Shown here piece after piece: positions 42,860 through 52,015 of a DNA stretch of 64,000 nt. The first letter of the stretch is position 1. Each line of letters starts with the position of its first letter. The position numbers were made by a program, and so were the translations under genes. This stretch comes from Fluviicola sp. GTDB taxonomy: Bacteria > Bacteroidota > Bacteroidia > Flavobacteriales_D > Crocinitomicaceae. The stretch lies in assembly GCA_029866325.1 (NCBI GenBank), contig JARWZO010000005.1, positions 151,049 through 215,048 of the forward strand, written 5' to 3'. The notes under the pieces are model-generated. The model was not told the origin of the DNA and made no database searches. It was given only the letters and a program-made list of their open reading frames with translations.

Positions 42860-44485
42860 ATGAAATTCCCATTGCTATACGTGCTAGGCACGATACTATT
42901 ACTTTTGTTACCCAAATTTATCCTTGCCCAAGCTCCCACGTTAGGCACAGCAGCTGACTTTGTACTCTTTTCTACCGACGGGGCAGTTACCAATTCAGGC
43001 ATATCGCACGTTACAGGAAATGTTGGAACCAACAACGGTTCAAGCACCGGCTTCGGAAATGTAAACGGTGTGATGCACGATGCAGATGGCGCAAGTGCAC
43101 AATGCGCGGTAGATTTACTAATCGCCTACAATCAACTGAATAGTACCGTTCCCGGATTTTTCCCAGCACCTCAATTGGGGAATGGACAATTGCTCAATGC
43201 GGGCGTATATTCCATCTCGGCAGCGGCATCGCTTGATCTCGACCTTACACTGAATGCACAGGGAGATTCGAACGCTGTATTTATTTTTCAAATTCAGGGA
43301 CCTCTTTCTACAGGAGCCAATTCAAAAATCAAGCTGATCAATGGAGCTCTTGCCTGCAATGTCTTCTGGAAAGTAGAAGGATTGGTAAGCATGGCATCAG
43401 GTACTTCTATGAAAGGAACAATCATAGCCAACAATGCGGCCATTAATATGAATACGGGCGATACGCTTGAAGGAAGAGCATTTTCAACTGCAGGTGCGGT
43501 AACGCTTGACGGCGTGTTGGCTTACATCCCGATTGGCTGTGGAAGTCCTACACTTTCCGGACCGGTGGCTCCAGGACTTGGCAGTGCTGCCTGTTACGCA
43601 GTCTTTTCATCGAATGGTGCTGTTTCCAATTCCGGAGTTTCTATGATCACGGGTGATGTAGGAAGCAACAACGGTTCTGTTAGCGGCTACAATCCTGCCG
43701 ATATCACGGGAACACTTCACCTTATTCCTGACGGTTCTACGGCACAATGTGCAGCAGATTTACTGTTGGCCTACAATTATGCAAACACCTTGGTTCCGGA
43801 TATTGAATTGTTATATCCTGCACAGTTTGGAAACAACTTGGTGCTTACTCCGCATACCTATTTAATGAATGCCGCAGCAACGTTTACAGATTCGCTTTAC
43901 CTCGATGCACGCGGAAATCCGGATGCGGTATTTGTGATCCAGATCAACGGAGCACTCACTACCAGTACCTATGCGAAAGTGAAGCTGGTGAACGGAACAC
44001 AATCAAAAAATGTGTTTTGGAAAATTGAAGGTGCGGTATCAATCAATAATTACTCGACATTTTGCGGAACAATTATTTGCAACAACGGAGCAATGGCAAC
44101 CATTAATACCGGCGTTGTATTGGATGGCAGATCACTTACCACCAATGGCGCATTGAGCACTATAGCAACCAACGTTGTAGCACCCTCCATTCCGGGTAAT
44201 TGCTCCAATTTAGGAACAACTTCTTTGGAAACAGCAACGGATGTCGCGATCTTGTATCCGAACCCGTTCAGCACATCTATCACTATTTTAATCGAAGATG
44301 CTTCGCTACTGAAAACAACGGAGTTGAGTTTGTGCAATCTGCTCGGAGAAGAAATTATGCGTTTAAACATCACGAAAGCGTTAACTGTTCTTGAAACGAA
44401 AGACCTTCCTTCCGGGATCTATTTCTACAATATACAAAGCGACGGAAAAACAGTACAATCCGGTAAAATCTGCGCGCAACAGTAA
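42860..44485 (+). CDS. T9SS-secreted protein with two ice-binding (DUF3494) domains
   Basis: The ATG at 42860 (MKFPLLYVLGTILLLLLPKFILAQ) gives 541 residues with a signal peptide. Two DUF3494-type domains follow, about 25-230 and 240-445, each with FVLFSTDGAVTNSG- or CYAVFSSNGAVSNSG-type openings, VFIFQI or VFVIQI, KLING or KLVNG, NVFWKVEG or NVFWKIEG, and KGTIIANN or CGTIICNN. These form the beta-helix of known ice-binding proteins. A T9SS type A sorting domain ends the chain (ILYPNPFSTSITI, PSGIYFYNIQ). The protein probably binds ice outside the cell. The open frame upstream of this ATG overlaps the VIT gene and is not used. Confidence 0.92.
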   Translation: MKFPLLYVLGTILLLLLPKFILAQAPTLGTAADFVLFSTDGAVTNSGISHVTGNVGTNNGSSTGFGNVNGVMHDADGASAQCAVDLLIAYNQLNSTVPGFFPAPQLGNGQLLNAGVYSISAAASLDLDLTLNAQGDSNAVFIFQIQGPLSTGANSKIKLINGALACNVFWKVEGLVSMASGTSMKGTIIANNAAINMNTGDTLEGRAFSTAGAVTLDGVLAYIPIGCGSPTLSGPVAPGLGSAACYAVFSSNGAVSNSGVSMITGDVGSNNGSVSGYNPADITGTLHLIPDGSTAQCAADLLLAYNYANTLVPDIELLYPAQFGNNLVLTPHTYLMNAAATFTDSLYLDARGNPDAVFVIQINGALTTSTYAKVKLVNGTQSKNVFWKIEGAVSINNYSTFCGTIICNNGAMATINTGVVLDGRSLTTNGALSTIATNVVAPSIPGNCSNLGTTSLETATDVAILYPNPFSTSITILIEDASLLKTTELSLCNLLGEEIMRLNITKALTVLETKDLPSGIYFYNIQSDGKTVQSGKICAQQ

Positions 44486-44509
44486 GCTGAATCAATTGAT
44501 TTGAAAAGG

Positions 44510-44537
44510 AACCACTGCATGTTGTAGTGGTTTTTTT
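44510..44537 (+). terminator. Rho-independent terminator of the ice-binding gene
   Basis: AACCACT (44510-44516) pairs with AGTGGTT (44526-44532), followed by more Ts. Confidence 0.85.
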
Positions 44538-44620
44538 GTTTTTGAATCATGTTGGACATAGCTCGGGAGCTAAACAATAACCCCGAACTTGTTAACTTAG
44601 AACCTAATTAACTGAAAACT

Positions 44621-44729
44621 ATGCACGTCGCTTCCTACATCCTCATCGGCATTGTTGCGCTTTAACACCTCTATTTTGTGGCTGGAAATGTTTGCGTGGG
44701 AAACCGCCGGTAAAAAGACCTTCTTGTGA
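44621..44729 (+). pseudogene. Remnant of a DUF1304-type membrane protein gene
   Basis: Starting at the ATG at 44621 the sequence reads MHVASYILIGIVAL, then TAA where the family has Glu, then HLYF; after a shift of frame it continues LWLEMFAWETAGKKTFL and stops (TGA 44727-44729). Together this is the start of a DUF1304 protein (family pattern VGLVALEHLYFL-LEMFAWET). One nonsense change and one frameshift are seen, and everything after the first 35 or so residues is missing. Confidence 0.75.
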
Positions 44730-44782
44730 AACGCTGACCAACCGCTTTTTAACCTCAACTTTTCTCCTTATTTTTATACCCA

Positions 44783-45607
44783 ATGGAACAACGGGCTCAC
44801 TACGATTTATTACAGGTAGCATTGGCTGCTGTTGTAGAAGCGTCAGCCGAAATTATGCGTGTTTATCAAGAAGGCTTTTCGCCCAATTACAAACGCGATG
44901 GCAGTCCGGTTACGCAAGCCGATTTAGCTTCCAATGCCATTCTCGAACGTCATTTGATCCCCACCAATATTCCCCTTCTTACCGAAGAAAGTGTACACGC
45001 ATCGTACGAAGAACGCCATGAATGGCAACGACTGTGGTGCATTGATCCACTCGACGGCACCAAAGAATTTATCAAACGCAACGACGAGTTCGCGATCAAC
45101 ATTGCGCTGATAGAACACAAAAAACCGGTACTTGGCATCATTGCTTCGCCAGTGGAGCAAACGGTTTTGGTAGGTGGAAAACACGTGCAACCGGCACTGA
45201 TTCCCTTTGACGCGATTCATGACTCTTCTGCCTGGCAACTCATCGAATGGAAACACGAAATCAATTCACCGATAGTCATTGCAACTTCCAGAACACCGCA
45301 TTCGGGAGCAACATTGGATTATATTCATAAAACCGATGAACAATTCGGGACGCACACGTTTCTCAAGAAAGGAAGCGCACTGAAGTTTTTTGATTTGGCA
45401 CTTGGTAATGCCGATGTTTACCCGCGTTTTGCACCCACCATGGAATGGGATATCGCCGCCGGACAAGCCATCATGGAAGCCTTGGGCGGAAGTGTTTACC
45501 ACGCTGTTTCGGGTGAACCGTTATATTACAACAAAGCCAACCTGCTTAATCCGTATTTTGTAGTCAACAGCCATGCGGTAAACAAATACCTCGAACGTCA
45601 TGCGTAG
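44783..45607 (+). CDS. cysQ: 3'(2'),5'-bisphosphate nucleotidase CysQ
   Basis: A 274-residue magnesium-dependent phosphatase of the inositol-monophosphatase superfamily. CysQ removes the 3'-phosphate from PAP made during sulfate activation. The metal motifs are LTEESV (Glu), DPLDGTKEF (the DPxDGT signature) and WDIAAGQAIMEALGG near the end. It overlaps the next gene by 8 bp, so both are probably co-translated. No sulfate-assimilation genes are in the window. Confidence 0.95.
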   Translation: MEQRAHYDLLQVALAAVVEASAEIMRVYQEGFSPNYKRDGSPVTQADLASNAILERHLIPTNIPLLTEESVHASYEERHEWQRLWCIDPLDGTKEFIKRNDEFAINIALIEHKKPVLGIIASPVEQTVLVGGKHVQPALIPFDAIHDSSAWQLIEWKHEINSPIVIATSRTPHSGATLDYIHKTDEQFGTHTFLKKGSALKFFDLALGNADVYPRFAPTMEWDIAAGQAIMEALGGSVYHAVSGEPLYYNKANLLNPYFVVNSHAVNKYLERHA

Positions 45608-47141
45608 TGGTTGGTTGGCACTCTGCTGTTGTTTGATTACAATCATTGGGAAAGCTCAAGTTTTACCCATCGCGTCGAGCTTTAAAGACGCGCATTTTGC
45701 TCCAACTAAAGCTCGAATCACAGAACCGTCGTTTTTCCCACTGATTGATGGACGCTTAAGTGTTGTATTGAGAGATTCGGTAAAGCGCTATTCTAACTTC
45801 GGACATTTTCTTTATCAACGTCAATTGATTGAAATTAGTGACTCAACTGATGGAGCAGTGCGAATTACACCACTAATCAACCTTAGTTACGGAGCTGAAT
45901 TAGAGGATACGAATCGGAAACGATACCAAAATACACGAGGAGTTCGTCTAGAAGGTTTTATTGGAAAGCGCGTTACGTTTACTACAAGTTTCTATGAAAA
46001 TCAAGCTATTTTACCAAGCTACGTTTCGGGGTATATAAAACAACGCGGTGAACAATACCTGAGTGCAATTGATTCGAATTACTATACCCAAAACGCTGTT
46101 GTTCCAGGTGCTGCGCGCACTAAACCGTTCAAAACAACCGGCTTCGATTATGCTTTTGCAACCGGAATGATTACCGTTAATGCTTCCAGAAGATGTGCGA
46201 TCATGTGGGGTAATCAACCTTTTTTTATTGGAAGTGGACACCGCAGCATGTTGTGGTCTGATAATGGTGTTGGAACGATGAACTTGCGTGTCAGTTATCG
46301 CTTTTCCGAAAAATGGAAACTGCAATTTGTGCGAGCTCGAGGGTTAAACTTACTGCGCAGACCCAATCCAACCAACGGAGAAGCATATTATGAAACCAGT
46401 TCATTGAGTATTGCAACGATTTATTTTCAACCCACTAAAAAATTGACAATCGGATTGTTTGAAGGTGGAAAATGGTTTCGGGGCGATTCGGCTTCACAGA
46501 AAAGCATTCCGGCACTTTACTTTTTGCCACTTCCGGGTGCGGCAACACTTCAGGAAGCCACCAAAGCAGGTTCAGCCAACGCATTGCTGGGAATTGACCT
46601 GAGAGCATGGGTGGGAAAACATACTATTTATGGTCAATTTGCATTAAATCCTGCGGAAAACAACAGCATGGTGTATCAGATCGGAGTGCGTTTGTATCCG
46701 GCTAAAAATCCGTTTATACAAGCGCAGATAGAATACAATCACGCCGATAACAACGCTTATATGTCCTCGGTTTCGCGACTCAATTTCAGCAACTACAACC
46801 TGCCTATTGCACATCCTTCAGGAAATGCCTTTGATGAGGTTGTACTGCGCCTTCTCTGGGAAAAAGGTCATTGGTTTGTGCAATCACAGACCAATTATTT
46901 CTTCAAACAATCCGAAAACGAAACGCTTCTGATGCCCATCGTGAAATCATCGGTTACGTCTTCGCGTCAGGTCATCAACCAATCGGTAGAGGTCGGTTAT
47001 CGCTTTAATCGCATTTACGGTTTTGAGACCTTTGCCGGTTTCCGCTACCGACATGCAGAAGGCACAACTACCTACGCAGAAGGTTCGTGGATTTCGGTAG
47101 GAATCAGAACAGCACTTACCAATCACTATTTCGACTTCTGA
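45600..47141 (+). CDS. Outer-membrane protein, RemB/Wzi-like (first of two)
   Basis: 513 residues with a signal peptide (MRSGWLALCCCLITIIGKAQ). The mature protein is dominated by alternating beta-strands ending in aromatic residues, with VRLEGFIGKRVTFTTSFYENQ, IMWGNQPFFIGSGHRSMLW and WIVQ-like pairs, and it ends with Phe. This resembles the Wzi capsule-assembly barrel and the RemB gliding-related family of Bacteroidetes; the assignment rests on overall pattern. It overlaps cysQ by 8 bp, and its stop shares one base with the next start (TGATG). Confidence 0.6.
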   Translation: MRSGWLALCCCLITIIGKAQVLPIASSFKDAHFAPTKARITEPSFFPLIDGRLSVVLRDSVKRYSNFGHFLYQRQLIEISDSTDGAVRITPLINLSYGAELEDTNRKRYQNTRGVRLEGFIGKRVTFTTSFYENQAILPSYVSGYIKQRGEQYLSAIDSNYYTQNAVVPGAARTKPFKTTGFDYAFATGMITVNASRRCAIMWGNQPFFIGSGHRSMLWSDNGVGTMNLRVSYRFSEKWKLQFVRARGLNLLRRPNPTNGEAYYETSSLSIATIYFQPTKKLTIGLFEGGKWFRGDSASQKSIPALYFLPLPGAATLQEATKAGSANALLGIDLRAWVGKHTIYGQFALNPAENNSMVYQIGVRLYPAKNPFIQAQIEYNHADNNAYMSSVSRLNFSNYNLPIAHPSGNAFDEVVLRLLWEKGHWFVQSQTNYFFKQSENETLLMPIVKSSVTSSRQVINQSVEVGYRFNRIYGFETFAGFRYRHAEGTTTYAEGSWISVGIRTALTNHYFDF

Positions 47142-48580
47142 TGAAAGCACTGTTGACCATAGCTTTTTTAGTGGTGTTGAACTTCGCGTTTTCGCAAGGA
47201 TCGGGCATGGTGGGTGGTATTTACACGCTTTTCCCAACAAGCAATTACGCTAACGGTTTGAAAAATCACACGAGTGTTTTGCCGGCAATCCGACTTAAAT
47301 ATGCATCGGACACTTCGCGGATTGCGATAATGCCCAAACAACGTTCTATTTCTATTCGCTTGAATCCCGACTTTGCGGCTCAGTTTGATACGTCTTTGTT
47401 TTATCGCGCGGCTGCGGGTGTTTCAATAGAAACGTTACATAATAATAAATGGTATACGCGCACTTCGTTAAGTGCAGGATGGAGTAATCGCGAAGGATCG
47501 AATCAAACGCACACCGCATTCTTGCCCTTACACAACCGAGATGAGTTTATTTACACAGATTTCCGAACGCGAATAGCATATACTCCCAACCATTATTTTC
47601 ATGTCGCCACTGGAATTGACAATCAGTTTTTCGGTGAAGGCTACCGGTCATTGCTCCAGAGCGATCAGGCAGCTCCCAATCCGTTTTTGTTGATGCGAGC
47701 CAGCATCTGGCGATTGGAATATGGGTTGTTGTACCAATTTTATCACGAAAACACACCAACAGCACGAGCTTGGAAATTCGGAGCTACCCACTATTTAAGT
47801 TACAACGTTACACGTAATTGGAATATTACAGCATTTGAGTCGGTTTTGTTTCAACCCAAAGACGGTAAGTTCAATCGAGCATTTGAAGTAGAATACCTCA
47901 ATCCGATTGTGTTTTTCCGCCCGCAGGAATACAGTTTGGGTTCGTCAGACAATGTTATTTTGGGAATTCAGACCTCTTACCGGATCAAAAATCACACGCT
48001 TTACGGTCAATTATTATTGGATGAATTTGTGCTGAAAGAAATCCGAAGCCGCAGTAAATGGTGGGCCAATAAATACGGTGCGCAACTCGGAATAAAAGGT
48101 AAAATCGGCAAACTGACTTATCGTTTTGAAGGAAATTTAATGCGACCATATACGTTTGCGCACATCAATAACGGACAAAATGGCGGTAATCAAGGTTTGT
48201 CGTTGGCGCATCCGTTGGGGAGTAATTTTGCCGAAATTCTGATGCAGGCGCATGTTCCAATTGCCAAACAACTTTCACTTCAAGGTTATGGTGTGTTTCA
48301 ACTCAAAGGCTTTGACGATGATTCATTAAGCTGGGGTGGAGATATTTACGAAAGTTACCTCAACCGTCCGAAAGAATATGACAACACAATTGGTCAGGGA
48401 ATTACCTTAAGAACGGTTAGGGTTGGTTGTCAACTACTCTATACCTTACCGAAATGGAAAAGCAGTTTTTATATCGATCCTCAGGTGGCATTTCAGTGGG
48501 GCGATTTACCCCAAAAGGTAACTCCTGCCATCACGATCGGTTGGCGCAACAGTTTATTCCAGGAACGAAAAATGTTTTAG
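47141..48580 (+). CDS. Outer-membrane protein, RemB/Wzi-like (second of two)
   Basis: The ATG at 47141 gives 479 residues with a signal peptide (MKALLTIAFLVVLNFAFSQ). It has the same strand-rich barrel character as the gene before it; HVATGIDNQFFGEGYRSLLQSD corresponds to IMWGNQPFFIGSGHRSMLWSD there, and HPLGSNFAEIL corresponds to HPSGNAFDEVV. The FEVEYLNPIVFFRPQEY motif is typical of Wzi-like proteins. The pair probably arose by duplication. Function at the cell surface (capsule retention or gliding) is inferred. Confidence 0.65.
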   Translation: MKALLTIAFLVVLNFAFSQGSGMVGGIYTLFPTSNYANGLKNHTSVLPAIRLKYASDTSRIAIMPKQRSISIRLNPDFAAQFDTSLFYRAAAGVSIETLHNNKWYTRTSLSAGWSNREGSNQTHTAFLPLHNRDEFIYTDFRTRIAYTPNHYFHVATGIDNQFFGEGYRSLLQSDQAAPNPFLLMRASIWRLEYGLLYQFYHENTPTARAWKFGATHYLSYNVTRNWNITAFESVLFQPKDGKFNRAFEVEYLNPIVFFRPQEYSLGSSDNVILGIQTSYRIKNHTLYGQLLLDEFVLKEIRSRSKWWANKYGAQLGIKGKIGKLTYRFEGNLMRPYTFAHINNGQNGGNQGLSLAHPLGSNFAEILMQAHVPIAKQLSLQGYGVFQLKGFDDDSLSWGGDIYESYLNRPKEYDNTIGQGITLRTVRVGCQLLYTLPKWKSSFYIDPQVAFQWGDLPQKVTPAITIGWRNSLFQERKMF

Positions 48581-48900
48581 AAGAAAAGTGGTATAAAAAG
48601 AAGAGGGAGGCTTACCACGTCCTCCCTCAAACTAACACACCTATGACCCGATTAGATCCTAATTTAAGAGACACTCAGCATAAGAGCCAAGCATCTACCC
48701 AAATGTACGTTTCATTTTTGATGATGGCAACGTGAAGTAATAATTAGCACTAAGCAGGTAATAACTCAGTCGTTTTTTGGTATAACCGGTTGATTAACAC
48801 ACTAAATATGTAGGTAAAGCAGTTGGATGATTCATTTTTTCAACTCGTGAGGTCAACTCAAAATACCTTTCGGATGTGCTCGCTATCCGCAGATAAACTG
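48581..48900. other. Intergenic region with one GC-rich hairpin
   Basis: GAGGGAGG (48603-48610) pairs perfectly with CCTCCCTC (48621-48628). T-rich sequence follows only on the minus strand, so it is not a clear terminator for the plus-strand genes. A 30-codon frame follows (48643-48735, MTRLDPNLRD...), but it has no sign of being a gene. The rest (48736-48900) is AT-rich with nothing recognisable before the cyoE promoter. Confidence 0.5.
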
Positions 48901-48908
48901 TAAATTTG
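48901..48908 (+). promoter_or_regulatory. -7 box TAAATTTG of the oxidase-assembly operon
   Basis: A perfect TAnnTTTG box 24 bp before the cyoE ATG at 48933. It marks the start of the run cyoE to DUF420. Confidence 0.65.
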
Positions 48909-48932
48909 CACCCAATTATAATTGCAGGTACC

Positions 48933-49826
48933 ATGTCGATAGGTAAGAAAGTGAAAATGTATATGGATTTCACGAAATTTCGTTTATCCGCATTGGTTAT
49001 TATTTCTGCACTTTCCGGTTATTTATTTGTTGGTGGCACAGACGGTCTTGAGATCACATGGCTTTTGGTAGGTGGTTTTTTGGTAACAGCGGCTTCCAAT
49101 GGTTCCAACCAGATTTGGGAGCGTGAACTGGACATCCTTATGAAACGCACCGAAAAACGACCCTTACCTATGGGAACGATGGGTGTGAACGAAGCATTGA
49201 TAACAGTTGCGCTATGTTTATTGCCGGGTTTGTGGATGCTATATCAACTCAACATCGAATCGATGTTGCTGGGACTGGCCGCTTACGTTTCTTACGTTTT
49301 TATTTATACCCCGATGAAACGGATTTCCTCTTGGGCCGTTTTTGTGGGAGCATTTCCGGGAGCTATTCCACCAATGTTGGGTGCAGTAGCGTATACGGAT
49401 GAATTCGGGTTGATTCCGGGAGTGTTGTTTTTCGTGCAATTTGTGTGGCAATTCCCGCATTTCTGGGCCATTGCATGGGTGGTTTACGACGATTATCAAT
49501 TGGGTGGATTTTCGCTTCTTCCTTCCAAATCAGGGAGAAGTAAAAGTTCGGCTTACCAAATTGCAGCTTACTCACTGGCATTGATTCCCTTTTCATTGTT
49601 GCCATGGGTGATGGGCTGGACCTCTTACTGGACACTCATTATTGCAGGTTTGTGTACAGCCTATTTCTTTTTCCTCTCCTATAAACTATTGTATACCTGC
49701 GATACCAAAGATGCACGCAAATTGATGTTCGCCTCATTTATTATACTTCCGATACTGCAATTTCTCTATGTGTTTGATCGCATTCCGGAAAAAATACTCG
49801 AAGACCTAGGCAACTTGGCTTCTTAA
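48933..49826 (+). CDS. cyoE: Protoheme IX farnesyltransferase (heme O synthase)
   Basis: This 297-residue polytopic prenyltransferase (also called CtaB) adds a farnesyl group to heme B to make heme O for the terminal oxidase. The prenyl-diphosphate-binding motif NQIWERELDILMKRTEKRPLP (about 65-85, with the NxxxD/ExxD arrangement) is present, followed by YTPMKRISSWAVFVGAFPGAIPPMLG (second motif region) and WQFPHFWAIAWVVYDDY. About eight helices. The ATG at 48933 follows the promoter; the frame upstream begins only at a TTG. Confidence 0.96.
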   Translation: MSIGKKVKMYMDFTKFRLSALVIISALSGYLFVGGTDGLEITWLLVGGFLVTAASNGSNQIWERELDILMKRTEKRPLPMGTMGVNEALITVALCLLPGLWMLYQLNIESMLLGLAAYVSYVFIYTPMKRISSWAVFVGAFPGAIPPMLGAVAYTDEFGLIPGVLFFVQFVWQFPHFWAIAWVVYDDYQLGGFSLLPSKSGRSKSSAYQIAAYSLALIPFSLLPWVMGWTSYWTLIIAGLCTAYFFFLSYKLLYTCDTKDARKLMFASFIILPILQFLYVFDRIPEKILEDLGNLAS

Positions 49827-49851
49827 CTGTTATATAGAAAAAATCACGGAT

Positions 49852-50904
49852 ATGAAAAAGGAATATGATGATGAACTGACCACTGAGCAGCGTGAAAAAA
49901 TGCGCAAAAACCTAGTGTATGTGGGTATTTTCAGTGTGGTAATGATCTTTGCCGGTTTAACCTCCGGGTACATCGTTTCGATGGGCGATTCGTTTTGGGT
50001 GAAGTACAATTTCCCGCCGGCATTCTGGATCAGCACGGTCATTTTGGCTACCTCAAGCATTGTACTAACCGTTGGCATAAAATTGGCCCAAAAAGGGAAC
50101 GCCAACGCCGCCAAAATTGGTGTTACGGCAACCTTTATTTTAGGAGTTGCTTTTGCCTGGTTTCAATACCAAGGTTATGGTCAGTTGGTAGACAACGGAG
50201 CTCATTTTACTTCACGTATTTTGGTGACTGATGGTCGTTATGGCGATTATTACCAATTGAAGGTAGACGGTAAGTATATGGACATTAACTGTAACGACTA
50301 TTTCATTGCAGGCAAAAAAATCTCCGATGCAGAAAAGTCAGGTATCGCCGCTTTTGCCAAACAGTTTGAAAATGCGAACCAAAAAATACCTTCTTCCATA
50401 AAAAATTACGGAAAGTATACACTCATTTATAAGAATGAAGAAGTGACGTATAAAAACGGGAAATTGTACGCTTCCGATTCTGTGGAATTGTTGTTTACCG
50501 ATTTACACCGTTTGACCGAATTTTCGTGGCATTTGCGCGATGGTCGTGGTGATTTCTTCCTTAAAGGTAAAATAGGCAAGGATTTTCATGTTTTTTACAA
50601 GGGAGTAGAATTGTCTTATAAAGACAGAACATTGTACCGTGGGGTGAATCCGTTATCCGCACCGTTGCAAATCAAACTAAACGATGCCCCTGATCAGGCG
50701 ACCTCCTATTTATATATCATTACGATTTTACATTTATTACATGTAATCTTCACATTGATTTACATGTTGAGAATGTCAATTCGTTCATTTACAGGAAGAT
50801 TGGCAGAGCATAATTACCTATCAATTCGTACCGGTGCAATCTTCTGGCACTTTTTGGGACTATTGTGGGGTTATTTATTGCTTTTTTTACTTTTTATTCA
50901 TTAA
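49852..50904 (+). CDS. Cytochrome c oxidase subunit III-like protein with a large internal insertion (first)
   Basis: 350 residues. Helices resembling CoxIII lie at about 20-45, 57-77 and 88-107, and again at 287-307 and 325-350 (WHFLGLLWGYLLLFLLF, the typical final helix). Between them about 170 residues of hydrophilic sequence (NGAHFTSRILVTDGRYGDYYQLK to DAPDQATSYLY) replace the short loop of ordinary CoxIII. It belongs to the caa3-type oxidase block; CoxA and CoxB are not in the window. It lies 25 bp after cyoE. Confidence 0.85.
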   Translation: MKKEYDDELTTEQREKMRKNLVYVGIFSVVMIFAGLTSGYIVSMGDSFWVKYNFPPAFWISTVILATSSIVLTVGIKLAQKGNANAAKIGVTATFILGVAFAWFQYQGYGQLVDNGAHFTSRILVTDGRYGDYYQLKVDGKYMDINCNDYFIAGKKISDAEKSGIAAFAKQFENANQKIPSSIKNYGKYTLIYKNEEVTYKNGKLYASDSVELLFTDLHRLTEFSWHLRDGRGDFFLKGKIGKDFHVFYKGVELSYKDRTLYRGVNPLSAPLQIKLNDAPDQATSYLYIITILHLLHVIFTLIYMLRMSIRSFTGRLAEHNYLSIRTGAIFWHFLGLLWGYLLLFLLFIH

Positions 50905-50926
50905 ACTTGCACAAAAAATTTTTAAA

Positions 50927-51991
50927 ATGGCAGGTCACGGTACAACACATGTCGACGCCGGATCCCTTTGGGGAGGTAAGGTTTCTCCGTTCAGCACTAG
51001 CTACGGAAAGTTAATGATGTGGTTCTTCCTCGTTTCGGATGCATTGACGTTCGGGGGATTATTGGTTGCTTACGGCTATACGCGTCATACCACGGATAGT
51101 GCTTGGCCGATTGGTGAAGAAACATTCGATTCGTTGCCGTTCTTGGGCCACGGTTTTCCGTTGATTTATGTTGCGTTGATGACGTTTATCCTCATTGTTT
51201 CTTCGGTAACAATGGTATTGGCTGTTGAAGCCGGTCACCGAATGGATAAAAAAGGTGTAATCAAATGGATGATCGCAACCATCATCGGTGGTTTCTTCTT
51301 CCTTGGTTCACAAGCATGGGAATGGTCTCACTTTATTCACGGTTCTCATTTCGGAAGCGTTGAATTAGACAATGGGTCACGTGCCATTGTAAAAGGTCAT
51401 TTCGGTGAGTTCCAAAGTTTGACTGTTGTTGAGTCAGGAAAAGAATTTAAAGAAGGAAAAACAATTTCTCCTTCTGCAAAAGGCCACTACAAAATGGATG
51501 CGGATGAAATGTTCCACCATTTCCGTCATGCATCAATGAATGGTCATGTACATGACAATCAATTTACACTCCACGATGGTTCTGTGGTAAAATGGAAACG
51601 CCATGCAGATGAGCATTTGACGTTGCTTGTGAAAACAGACGGTTCGGGGAAAGCATTTGAAAAAGTGAAGAAAATTGAAGGTAAAGAAGCTGAAAAAGAA
51701 TATTGGGGAGCTGTTAACAGCGGTGAAAAAGGTCGCATCATCTACGGTGCTGATTTGAGCTCTAACGAGTACGGTCCATCTCAATACGGACAGTTTTTCT
51801 TCTTCATTACCGGTTTCCATGGTTTCCACGTATTTTCGGGAGTAATCATCAATATCTTGATTTTCTTAGGAGTAGCTCGCGGAACATACCACCGAAGAGG
51901 TCACTACGAAATGGTTGAAAAAACCGGTTTGTACTGGCACTTTGTCGATTTGGTGTGGGTATTCGTGTTTACCTTCTTCTACCTGGTTTAA
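50927..51991 (+). CDS. Cytochrome c oxidase subunit III with internal insertion (second)
   Basis: The ATG at 50927 (MAGHGTTHVDAGSLWGG) gives 354 residues. The CoxIII hallmarks LMMWFFLVSDALTFGGLLVAYGY (helix 1), FLGSQAWEWSHFI (helix 4 region) and FFFITGFHGFHVFSGVIINILIF plus LYWHFVDLVWVFVFTFFYLV are intact. Between helices 4 and 5 lies a His-rich, highly charged insertion of about 150 residues (HGSHFGSVELDNGSRAIVKG to SSNEYGPSQYGQ). It follows the other CoxIII-like gene by 22 bp. Confidence 0.93.
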   Translation: MAGHGTTHVDAGSLWGGKVSPFSTSYGKLMMWFFLVSDALTFGGLLVAYGYTRHTTDSAWPIGEETFDSLPFLGHGFPLIYVALMTFILIVSSVTMVLAVEAGHRMDKKGVIKWMIATIIGGFFFLGSQAWEWSHFIHGSHFGSVELDNGSRAIVKGHFGEFQSLTVVESGKEFKEGKTISPSAKGHYKMDADEMFHHFRHASMNGHVHDNQFTLHDGSVVKWKRHADEHLTLLVKTDGSGKAFEKVKKIEGKEAEKEYWGAVNSGEKGRIIYGADLSSNEYGPSQYGQFFFFITGFHGFHVFSGVIINILIFLGVARGTYHRRGHYEMVEKTGLYWHFVDLVWVFVFTFFYLV

Positions 51992-52015
51992 TCTTATTAA
52001 AAGCTATACGACATT

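Noticed and set aside
48581..48640. Terminator for the barrel operon at the GAGGGAGG/CCTCCCTC hairpin
   Set aside because: On the plus strand the stem is followed by caaactaac rather than Ts; a T-rich flank exists only for minus-strand transcription, which has no gene here.
48643..48735. 30-codon frame downstream of the second barrel gene
   Set aside because: Too short, with no signal or helix pattern; likely chance.
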